From NCBI GenBank assembly GCA_012512865.1, contig JAAZDH010000237.1, positions 1-10,834 on the forward strand: a stretch of 10,834 nucleotides of DNA. The letters are read 5' to 3'. Positions 1 through 6,654 of this stretch are shown here, one piece after another. The position numbers and the translations under genes were made by a program. Numbering within the stretch: position 1 is the first letter of the stretch; each line of letters begins with the position of its first letter. This stretch comes from Clostridiaceae bacterium (GTDB lineage Bacteria; Bacillota; Clostridia; Acetivibrionales; DUMC01). The notes beneath the pieces are model-generated. The model made no database searches, was not told where the DNA came from, and saw only the letters and a list, made by a program, of their open reading frames with translations.

Positions 1-7
1 AAAAAGA

Positions 8-99
8 TGACAGAAGCAGAGAACAGAGACCATAGACCGGATAAATCTTTAAGGAAGCAAGGCATCCGGTTTGTGGTGTCCGTTTTCTGCCTTCTGTCA
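8..99 (+). promoter_or_regulatory. Long leader hairpin upstream of pnp
   Basis: Bases 8-42 pair with 64-99 to form one long stem of about 33 pairs, including three G-U wobbles. There are only two internal mismatches (25/81 and 28/78) and one bulged C at 90, and the loop is 43-63. No T-run follows the stem, so it is not an ordinary terminator. It ends about 30 bases before the pnp ribosome binding site. In E. coli a double-stranded leader in front of pnp is cut by RNase III, and PNPase then degrades its own message; this hairpin is placed and sized for the same control. That role is inferred. A palindromic repeat element is the alternative. Confidence 0.75.
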
Positions 100-148
100 G
101 CAAGATTTAGCCATAAAATGTATAATTTAAAGGAGGCAGTATTTAATA

Positions 149-2269
149 ATGTACAAAACTTTTAAAATGGAACTTGCGGGGAGAGAACTTGTTATTGAAA
201 TAGGTAAGTATGCTCAACTTGCAAATGGAGCAGTGCTTGTAAGATATGGAGATACGGTTGTTCTTTCAACTGCTACGGCATCTAAAGAACCGAGGGAAGG
301 AATCGATTTTTTTCCATTAAGTGTGGATTATGAAGAAAGATTGTATGCGGTAGGGAAAATTCCGGGAGGGTTTATTAAAAGAGAAGGAAAACCTTCCGAA
401 AAAGCCATATTGACCGCCAGGGTTATTGATCGTCCTATAAGGCCTTTATTTCCGAAAGATATGAGAAACGACGTATCAGTCATTAATACCGTGCTTTCCG
501 TGGACCAGGATAATTCACCCGAGATAGCTTCAATGATAGGCACTTCAGCAGCACTATCCATCTCGGACATACCTTTCAACGGCCCTATTGGAGGTGTTGC
601 ACTGGGATTGGTTGATGGCGAAGTGGTTATAAACCCCCGGGCGGCACAAAGGGAAAAGAGCCAGATGTATATTACGCTGGCAGGTACAAAGGAAAAAATT
701 ATAATGATTGAAGCAGGCGCAAATGAAGTCCCGGAGGAAATCATCCTTAAAGCTATAAGGGAAGGGCATAAAGAGATAAAAAGAATTGTTGAGTTTATTG
801 AAGGAATAGTTGCAGAGGCAGGAAAGCCCAAGTTTGAATACCAGTCTTTTGAAGTGCCAGAAGATATGTATAGTACTATAAAGGAATTTTCGTATGAAAA
901 GATAAAGGAAGCCCTGCTTTCGGATGATAAACAGGAAAGGGAAGACAGGCTTTTGGTTTTAAGAAACGAGCTGGTTCAGCACTTCCTGGAAATATACCCG
1001 GAAATGGATTTTGCCATATCGGAAGCCTTGTACAAGGTGGAAAGGGCAGTAGTGCGCGACCTGATATTAAAAGAAAACCGTAGGGTCGATGGAAGAAAGC
1101 TGGATGAAATCAGGCCCATGAGTGCGGAAGTCGGGCTATTGCCCAGGACCCACGGCTCGGGATTTTTCCAAAGGGGTCAGACCCAGGTTCTTTCGGTTTT
1201 AACCCTTGGAGCGTTGGGTGAAGTGCAAATACTGGATGGTGTTGACCTGGAGGAAGAAAAAAGGTACATGCACCATTATAATTTTCCATCCTTTAGTGTG
1301 GGTGAAGCAAAACCTGCAAGAGGGCCCGGAAGAAGAGAAATAGGCCATGGAGCCCTGGCTGAAAGAGCCTTGGAACCTGTAATCCCCAGTGAAGAGGAGT
1401 TCCCCTATGCAATAAGGCTAGTGTCAGAAGTATTCATGTCCAACGGGTCTACCTCTCAGGCCAGTGTATGTGGAAGCACCCTGGCGTTGATGGATGGAGG
1501 TGTGCCAATTAAAAATCCCGTTGCGGGAATATCAGCAGGATTGGTAACCGATGAGGAAAACCCCGGGAATTTCTATGTATTGATGGACATACAGGGTATC
1601 GAGGATTTTTACGGGGATATGGATTTCAAGGTGGCAGGTACAAAAAACGGGGTTACGGCCATACAGGTGGATATCAAAATTGATGGCCTTACTAATGAAA
1701 TGATCCGCCAGGCCTTCGAAATAACGAAAAAAGGAAGGCATCAAATTCTTGACGAAGTTATATTAAAAACGATACCGGAACCAAGGAAACAGATTTCCAC
1801 TTACGCTCCCAAGATTTTCATTACACATATAGACCCTGAAAAGATAAGGGATGTTATCGGCCCCGGCGGGAAAATGATAAAGAGGATTATAGCAGATACA
1901 GGAGTAAAAATAGACATCGAGGATGACGGAAAAGTATACGTGGCTACTCCCGATGCGGAAATAGGGGAGCATACGATAAGAATAATTGAAGGGCTGGGAA
2001 GGGAAATAGAGCCGAACCAGGTATATCTCGGCAAGGTTGTAAGGATTTTGCCTTTTGGAGCCCTGGTAGAGTTCCTGCCCGGAAAAGAAGGCTTGGTCCA
2101 TATATCAAAACTTGACAAGAAACGGGTTTCAAAGGTCGAAGATATTGTAAATGTAGGTGATGAGATACTGGTTAAAGTCATAGAAGTTGATAAGCATGGA
2201 AGAGTAAATCTTTCTCGGAAAGACGCATTATTGGATAAAGAGTATAATGAAAGGATGCAAAACAAGTAA
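149..2269 (+). CDS. pnp: Polyribonucleotide nucleotidyltransferase (PNPase)
   Basis: This is a full-length PNPase of 706 residues, the usual size. The enzyme degrades RNA 3' to 5' using phosphate and acts in cytoplasmic mRNA turnover. The domain order is standard: a first RNase PH domain (about 10-140), an all-helical linker (about 240-305), a second RNase PH domain (about 310-545), a KH domain (553-612) with the GPGG loop at 571-574, and an S1 domain (622-691). The catalytic region shows D486, D490, D492 and K494 in the DFYGDMDFK stretch, and a phosphate-site-like GSTSQASVCG at 433-442. The ATG at 149 follows AGGAGG (131-136) with a 12-base spacer, and the N-terminus fits the family. The M16 peptidase gene starts two bases after its stop. 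The hairpin at 8-99 probably regulates it. Confidence 0.98.
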   Translation: MYKTFKMELAGRELVIEIGKYAQLANGAVLVRYGDTVVLSTATASKEPREGIDFFPLSVDYEERLYAVGKIPGGFIKREGKPSEKAILTARVIDRPIRPLFPKDMRNDVSVINTVLSVDQDNSPEIASMIGTSAALSISDIPFNGPIGGVALGLVDGEVVINPRAAQREKSQMYITLAGTKEKIIMIEAGANEVPEEIILKAIREGHKEIKRIVEFIEGIVAEAGKPKFEYQSFEVPEDMYSTIKEFSYEKIKEALLSDDKQEREDRLLVLRNELVQHFLEIYPEMDFAISEALYKVERAVVRDLILKENRRVDGRKLDEIRPMSAEVGLLPRTHGSGFFQRGQTQVLSVLTLGALGEVQILDGVDLEEEKRYMHHYNFPSFSVGEAKPARGPGRREIGHGALAERALEPVIPSEEEFPYAIRLVSEVFMSNGSTSQASVCGSTLALMDGGVPIKNPVAGISAGLVTDEENPGNFYVLMDIQGIEDFYGDMDFKVAGTKNGVTAIQVDIKIDGLTNEMIRQAFEITKKGRHQILDEVILKTIPEPRKQISTYAPKIFITHIDPEKIRDVIGPGGKMIKRIIADTGVKIDIEDDGKVYVATPDAEIGEHTIRIIEGLGREIEPNQVYLGKVVRILPFGALVEFLPGKEGLVHISKLDKKRVSKVEDIVNVGDEILVKVIEVDKHGRVNLSRKDALLDKEYNERMQNK

Positions 2270-2271
2270 AA

Positions 2272-3531
2272 ATGATAAATAAACACGTTTTAGATAATGG
2301 CTTAAGGATTGTTTACGAGAAAATACCATATTTAAGGTCCGTATCCATTGGAATATGGGTTGGAACAGGTTCTAGAAATGAAAATACAACAAATAATGGC
2401 ATATCTCATTTTATAGAGCACATGCTGTTTAAAGGCACCAGGAACAGGACGGCAAAGGATATAGCCGTTTGCATTGACAGTATAGGCGGCCAGTTAAATG
2501 CATTCACGGGAAAGGAATATACTTGTTATTACGCCAAGGTGCTGGATACCCATATAGAAACAGCCATGGATTTACTGCAGGATATGTTTTTTAATTCCGT
2601 TTTCAATGAAAGAGATATTTCCGTAGAAAAACAGGTTATAATCGAAGAAATCAACATGCATGAAGATACCCCCGAGGAACTTGTGCACGAGGTGCTGGCC
2701 AGGGTGATATGGGACGGCGACCCCCTGGGGTATACCATATTAGGTACACGTGAATGCCTTGAGCGAATTGACAAGGAAATGATAAAAGGCTACATTCATG
2801 ATAACTACACCTGTTCCAATACAGTGATATCCGTGGCGGGGAATTTTGACGAAAACGAGTTAATCAATGTTATTGGCAAGCACTTTGGTTCATGGAAAAG
2901 CGAGCAGTCACAGCAAAGCAATTATAACAAGGTAGATTTCAGGGCCGCTTGCCATGCAAGGAAAAAAGAAACCGAGCAAGTTCATATGTGCATGGGTTTT
3001 GAAGGGTTTGAACACGGAAGTGATGATATTTATCCCCTTCTGGTCATTAATAATATATTGGGTGGCGGCATAAGTTCAAGGCTTTTCCAAAATATCAGGG
3101 AAGAAAAGGGATTGGTTTATTCCATTTATTCCTATCCGTCATCATATAAAAATACGGGCCTGTTCGCAATATATGCGGGAATGAACCCGGGGCAATTGAA
3201 AGAAGTAGTAAGGCTGATAGCTGAAGAGATAGAAAATCTTGTTTCAAAAGGCATTGACGAGCATGAACTAGGAAAATCAAAGGAGCAGCTTAAAGGCAAT
3301 TACATGCTGGGGCTGGAAAGCACGAACAGCAGGATGAACAGCATTGGCAAATCCGAGGTGCTTCTTGGATATGTACAAACCCCGGAAGAAATCCTGGAAA
3401 AAATCGAAAAGGTAAAGATGGATGATATTAACAGGGTGCTGAAGTTGGTATTTGATTTGAACAAGGCCAGTATCGCAGCGGTTGGAACGGTTGACAAGGA
3501 CACTGACTTGAAAGCACTTGTAAAATGCTAA
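2272..3531 (+). CDS. M16 family zinc metallopeptidase (MlpA/YmxG-like)
   Basis: This 419-residue protein is a single-chain M16 (pitrilysin/processing-peptidase family) member of the YmxG/MlpA group that commonly follows pnp in Firmicutes. The inverted zinc motif HFIEH is at 46-50 (H46, E49, H50). The third ligand is E125 in the VIIEEINMHED stretch, 75 residues after H50, which is the normal spacing. The C-terminal half carries the family's R and Y pair (R276, Y283, in NIREEKGLVYS). No signal peptide is visible, so it is probably cytoplasmic. Its ATG lies two bases after the pnp stop and has no good ribosome binding site of its own; the nearest purine run is at about 2250-2255. Translation is therefore probably coupled to pnp. 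Its true substrate is unknown. All metal ligands are present, so it should be active. Confidence 0.94.
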   Translation: MINKHVLDNGLRIVYEKIPYLRSVSIGIWVGTGSRNENTTNNGISHFIEHMLFKGTRNRTAKDIAVCIDSIGGQLNAFTGKEYTCYYAKVLDTHIETAMDLLQDMFFNSVFNERDISVEKQVIIEEINMHEDTPEELVHEVLARVIWDGDPLGYTILGTRECLERIDKEMIKGYIHDNYTCSNTVISVAGNFDENELINVIGKHFGSWKSEQSQQSNYNKVDFRAACHARKKETEQVHMCMGFEGFEHGSDDIYPLLVINNILGGGISSRLFQNIREEKGLVYSIYSYPSSYKNTGLFAIYAGMNPGQLKEVVRLIAEEIENLVSKGIDEHELGKSKEQLKGNYMLGLESTNSRMNSIGKSEVLLGYVQTPEEILEKIEKVKMDDINRVLKLVFDLNKASIAAVGTVDKDTDLKALVKC

Positions 3532-3712
3532 AAAATGTATTTACGCTTGTATTTCATGCCTGGTATGGTTATTCATTTATACTGCAGCCTTAGCTGGGTA
3601 CCCATACTACAGGTTTTGTAGGGTTAGCCGTATTGCAGGGTTGGCAGGGTTGATACTGAATACAAGAATAAAAATGCAAGGAATGCGCTTTAAACACTTT
3701 AAACAGGGTGAA
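3532..3712 (+). other. Long untranslated tail of the pnp-M16 message
   Basis: About 180 bases separate the M16 stop codon from the terminator. Only a 28-codon hydrophobic frame (from ATG at 3536) without a ribosome binding site is open, and I do not call it a gene. No trace of the PRC-barrel gene ymxH, which often follows in Bacillus, is seen. The stretch is GGGTT-rich around 3618-3652. GTACCC at 3598-3603 is complementary to the right arm of the downstream terminator (3734-3739). Confidence 0.5.
3635..3652 (+). repeat. Tandem 9-bp direct repeat
   Basis: GCAGGGTTG occurs twice in perfect tandem at 3635-3643 and 3644-3652. A degenerate third copy, GTAGGGTTA, lies at 3618-3626. It falls in the untranslated tail after the M16 gene. 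Function is unknown; it may be simple slippage. Confidence 0.7.
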
Positions 3713-3746
3713 AGTATCCGGTCCTAAGGACCCGGGTACTTTTTTT
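3713..3746 (+). terminator. Intrinsic terminator of the pnp-M16 operon
   Basis: A GC-rich stem pairs 3713-3724 (AGTATCCGGTCC) with 3728-3740 around a three-base TAA loop. It has one bulged C and one G-U pair, and a run of seven Ts (3740-3746) follows directly. This is a textbook Rho-independent terminator. It insulates dpaA from read-through of the housekeeping operon. Confidence 0.9.
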
Positions 3747-3815
3747 GTTATACAGGCACATTTTTTAGAAAGCATTTATGAATTGTCCCGGAAATTTTGC
3801 CTGGTGTATACAAGC

Positions 3816-3843
3816 ACTAATAAAAACCCTGTGTCATAGAATA
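3816..3843 (+). promoter_or_regulatory. Sigma-K type promoter for dpaAB
   Basis: The sequence reads AC (3816-3817), 17 bases, then CATAGAATA (3835-3843). This matches the sigma-K consensus AC-N16/17-CATANNNTA. Transcription would start near 3850, about 34 bases before the dpaA ATG. The B. subtilis spoVF operon is known to be transcribed in the mother cell by sigma-K, so the match agrees with gene function. CATANNNTA alone occurs by chance several times in DNA this AT-rich; spacing and position make the call. Confidence 0.75.
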
Positions 3844-3883
3844 TAGTAGTTATGTAGCTTTGTATATCAGCAGGGGGAATTTT

Positions 3884-4756
3884 ATGAAAATTAGAAATTT
3901 TGCGATTATAGGCGGAGACCTTCGAAACCTTAAACTTGCAGGGTTGATGATGGAAGACGGTAATAATGCATCTGCTTTTGGATTTGATAATGTTAAAACA
4001 GAATCTCCCCTGGCAATAAATAAGGGTTTACATAAAATTATTGAAGAAAATGATGTAATTGTTGCCCCGTTGCCATGCTCAAATGACGATGAAACCATAT
4101 ACGCGCCCTTTTCTACGGCAAAGATTTATATAAATGATGTTTTTAAAATGATGAATAAAAGGCAGCTTTTTATTGCAGGAAGGATAAGCGAGAAAATTAT
4201 TCATCTTGCGGAAGTATACAAGGTTTACTACATAGACATGCTTAAAAGAGAAGAAATGGCTGTTTTAAATGCAATACCAACTGCTGAAGGGGCTATTCAA
4301 ATAGCAATGGAAGAATTGCCCATTACACTGCATGGTTCAAATGCATTGATACTGGGATTTGGGAGAATAGGTAAAATACTTGCAAAGATGCTGTACGGGA
4401 TAGGGGCGAATGTACATGTCGAAGCAAGGAAGTATTCAGATATAGCCTGGATAAAGTGCTACGGTTACAAGCCGGTTTTCATAAATGAATTGGAAAACCA
4501 TGTATCAAGCATGGATATAATATTTAATACGGTGCCGGCATTAATACTGGATGATAGATTATTGAAGAAAATTAACAACGAGTGCTTGATTATTGACCTT
4601 GCCTCCAGCCCTGGCGGAATTGACCATGAAAAAGCAAGGCATATGGGCTTGAATGTTATTTGGGCGTTGTCACTGCCTGGAAAAGTTGCCCCTGTTACTG
4701 CGGCGAAATATATAAGAGATACCATATATAATGTTTTGGATGAATTGGGGGTATAA
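3884..4756 (+). CDS. dpaA: Dipicolinate synthase subunit A
   Basis: DpaA (SpoVFA) works with DpaB to convert the dihydrodipicolinate-branch intermediate of lysine synthesis into dipicolinic acid, the calcium chelator of the spore core. Synthesis takes place in the mother cell. The 290-residue protein has the family's N-terminal domain (MKIRNFAIIGGDLRN) and a Rossmann NAD(P)-binding domain with GFGRIG at 158-163. The C-terminal stretch with DLASSPGGID (238-247) and ALSLPGKVAP (261-270) is typical. An upstream in-frame TTG at 3860 is rejected because it has no ribosome binding site; the ATG at 3884 follows AGGGGG at about 3872-3877. dpaB starts two bases after the stop. A sigma-K type promoter lies just upstream. 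Confidence 0.95.
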   Translation: MKIRNFAIIGGDLRNLKLAGLMMEDGNNASAFGFDNVKTESPLAINKGLHKIIEENDVIVAPLPCSNDDETIYAPFSTAKIYINDVFKMMNKRQLFIAGRISEKIIHLAEVYKVYYIDMLKREEMAVLNAIPTAEGAIQIAMEELPITLHGSNALILGFGRIGKILAKMLYGIGANVHVEARKYSDIAWIKCYGYKPVFINELENHVSSMDIIFNTVPALILDDRLLKKINNECLIIDLASSPGGIDHEKARHMGLNVIWALSLPGKVAPVTAAKYIRDTIYNVLDELGV

Positions 4757-4758
4757 AT

Positions 4759-5337
4759 ATGCTGTTTAGTGGAATAAAAGCGGGATTTGCCTTGACAGGC
4801 TCTTTTTGTAAAATAGATGAAGTATTTCCTGAAATAAAAAAATTGGTGGAAGAAGGCGCTGAAGTTTTCCCGATAGTTTCGGATTCCGTGTTCAGGACTG
4901 ATACAAGGTTTGGCAGGGCGGCAGATATTATAAAAAAATTGGAAGAACTAACAGGAAAAAAGGTAATATCAAGCATTGTAGAAGCAGAACCAATAGGCCC
5001 GAAATCTTTTTTGGATGTTTTAGTGGTTGCCCCTTGCACGGGAAATACTCTTGGCAAATTGGCAAACGGCATTACGGATAATGCTGTAACAATGTCGGTA
5101 AAAGCCCATCTCAGGAATCAAAAACCGGTTGTTATTGCAGTTTCTACGAATGATGGGCTTGGAGCAAACGCAAAAAACATCGGCTTACTAATGAATACAA
5201 AAAACTACTATTTTGTTCCTTTCGGACAGGATGACCCTGTAAAGAAATGCAATTCACTGGTGGCAAAGATGGATATGATATTGCCAACGATTGCAGGTGC
5301 GCTAAAAGGAATACAGGTACAGCCGGTATTGGTGTAA
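4759..5337 (+). CDS. dpaB: Dipicolinate synthase subunit B
   Basis: DpaB (SpoVFB) is the second subunit of dipicolinate synthase and belongs to the flavoprotein (HFCD-like) fold family. The 192-residue length is normal. An N-terminal nucleotide-binding stretch, GFALTGSFC (9-17), is followed by the family block APCTGNTLGKLANGITD (91-107) and then KPVVIAVSTNDGLG (122-135). The start ATG lies two bases after the dpaA stop, and GGGGG at 4747-4751, inside dpaA, serves as ribosome binding site. The two subunits are therefore cotranscribed and probably translationally coupled. Unlike in Bacillus, asd, dapG and dapA do not follow, so precursor supply must come from lysine genes elsewhere. Confidence 0.95.
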   Translation: MLFSGIKAGFALTGSFCKIDEVFPEIKKLVEEGAEVFPIVSDSVFRTDTRFGRAADIIKKLEELTGKKVISSIVEAEPIGPKSFLDVLVVAPCTGNTLGKLANGITDNAVTMSVKAHLRNQKPVVIAVSTNDGLGANAKNIGLLMNTKNYYFVPFGQDDPVKKCNSLVAKMDMILPTIAGALKGIQVQPVLV

Positions 5338-5399
5338 ATATTTAATATAATACCAGCATTGGCATAACCACTTTGAATAACAATAGAAAAATATAAAAC

Positions 5400-5428
5400 T
5401 TGTGGAAATATTTATTAAGCAGGATAAT
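5400..5428 (+). promoter_or_regulatory. Possible weak promoter for the class V PLP gene
   Basis: TTGTGG (5400-5405) and GATAAT (5423-5428) are 17 bases apart, 63 bases before the gene. The -10 matches five of six positions but the -35 only three of six. No terminator was seen between dpaB and this gene, so read-through from dpaAB is the alternative. Confidence 0.25.
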
Positions 5429-5490
5429 AATCAGCGTTAAAATCTATGTGAAAGGTATGGAAAAATCAACTTTTTAGGCAGATGTGCTTT

Positions 5491-6654
5491 ATGAATGATG
5501 ATGTAGTTTACCTGGATAACGCCGCAACTTCGTATCCTAAACCATATAAAGTTTACGAGGAAATACAAAAATACTTGATGTATTACTGCGCCAATCCCGG
5601 AAGAGGCGGCCATAAAATGGCAATATATGCCGGTAATGCAATATATGAGGCCAGGAAAGATATTGCCGGCTTTTTTAATATTAATAATCCTCTCAGGCTT
5701 TGTTTTACCAAGAATGCAACGGAAGCCTTAAATATTGTGATAAAAGGGATACTGAAGCCGGGCGACCATGTAATAACAACAAGCATGGAGCACAATTCCG
5801 TATTAAGACCTTTAAAATATGTTGAAAAATGTTTAGGGGTTGAGGTTACAATTGTTTGGGGAAATAATTTTGGTGAAATTGATGCAGATTCAATAAGGCG
5901 AAGCATTAAAAAAAACACGGTTTTAATCGCGGCAAGCCTGTCTTCAAATGTTAACGGCACAATACTGCCTATTGAAGAAATCGGGAGTATATCAAGGGAA
6001 AACGGGCTGATGTTTTTGTTGGATTCCGCCCAGGAAGCAGGAAGCATAAATATTGATGTTGTAAAAATGAACGTGGATTTTCTTGCGTTTTCGGGACATA
6101 AGGGATTGCTGGGGCCTCCGGGTACGGGAGGGCTTTATGTAAGAGATGGGATCAATTTAAAACCATTATTGCATGGAGGCACGGGAAGCAATTCCAAGAG
6201 CAGTGAACAGCCAGAGTTAATGCCTGATTTGCTTGAAAGCGGAACAATAAATTTACCGGGTGTAGTGGGACTTGCCACGGGAATAAGGTTCATAAGAAAT
6301 ATAGGCATTGAAAACATTGCATATTATAAACAACTATTGCTAAAAAGGTTTTATGAAAGCATAAAAGATATAAAAGGAATCAAGATATACAGCCTCACGG
6401 ACAATAGCAAAAACTCCGGAATACTGGCCATAAATTTTTCAGGATTTGACTCATCGGAAATAGCCAGCATTCTTGATACACAATATGGCATAGCAACGAG
6501 AGGAGGTTTCCACTGCGCCCCTCTTGCACATGAAACATTGGGAACGGAAAAACAAGGGCTGGTTCGATTTAGTATTGGCTGCTTTAATACAATAGAAGAA
6601 ATCGATTATGCTGCTAATGCATTAAAAGCTATTTCCGGCAAACTAGTTCAATGA
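5491..6654 (+). CDS. Cysteine desulfurase family class V PLP enzyme
   Basis: This 387-residue fold-type I PLP enzyme belongs to the cysteine desulfurase/selenocysteine lyase family. It resembles the subfamily ending in RGGxHCAPLAH rather than housekeeping IscS. Visible motifs are YLDNAATSYPKP (7-18), CFTKNATEALN (71-81), cofactor aspartate D178 in LLDSAQEAG, the Schiff-base lysine K204 in SGHKGLLGPPGTG, and the candidate catalytic cysteine C342 in RGGFHCAPLAH. It would release sulfur (or selenium) from cysteine-like substrates; the acceptor is unknown and no IscU/SufU partner is in the window. An in-frame ATG at 5482 is possible but leaves only three bases after AGG (5476-5478); 5491 leaves 12, as pnp has. 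It may be cotranscribed with dpaAB. Its 3' end overlaps the convergent kinase gene by 12 bases. Confidence 0.9.
   Translation: MNDDVVYLDNAATSYPKPYKVYEEIQKYLMYYCANPGRGGHKMAIYAGNAIYEARKDIAGFFNINNPLRLCFTKNATEALNIVIKGILKPGDHVITTSMEHNSVLRPLKYVEKCLGVEVTIVWGNNFGEIDADSIRRSIKKNTVLIAASLSSNVNGTILPIEEIGSISRENGLMFLLDSAQEAGSINIDVVKMNVDFLAFSGHKGLLGPPGTGGLYVRDGINLKPLLHGGTGSNSKSSEQPELMPDLLESGTINLPGVVGLATGIRFIRNIGIENIAYYKQLLLKRFYESIKDIKGIKIYSLTDNSKNSGILAINFSGFDSSEIASILDTQYGIATRGGFHCAPLAHETLGTEKQGLVRFSIGCFNTIEEIDYAANALKAISGKLVQ

Noticed and set aside
121..126. TATAAT as a pnp promoter
   Set aside because: No -35 hexamer at 16-18 bases, TG directly abuts the box rather than being one base away, and a start near 133 would cut into the ribosome binding site at 131-136.
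328..831. Minus-strand open frame of 167 codons inside pnp
   Set aside because: It is fully opposite a highly conserved PNPase coding region and has no recognisable motif or ribosome binding site. The same holds for 1801-2286 and 5583-6047 on the minus strand.
3697..3746. T-box riboswitch ending in the terminator
   Set aside because: AGGGTG before the terminator recalls the T-box motif, but the rest of that motif does not follow. No specifier stem was recognised, and the element lies after the M16 stop rather than before an aminoacyl-tRNA synthetase or amino acid gene.
3860..3883. TTG start giving dpaA eight extra residues
   Set aside because: No ribosome binding site precedes it, while the AGGGGG at about 3872-3877 is ideally placed for the ATG at 3884.
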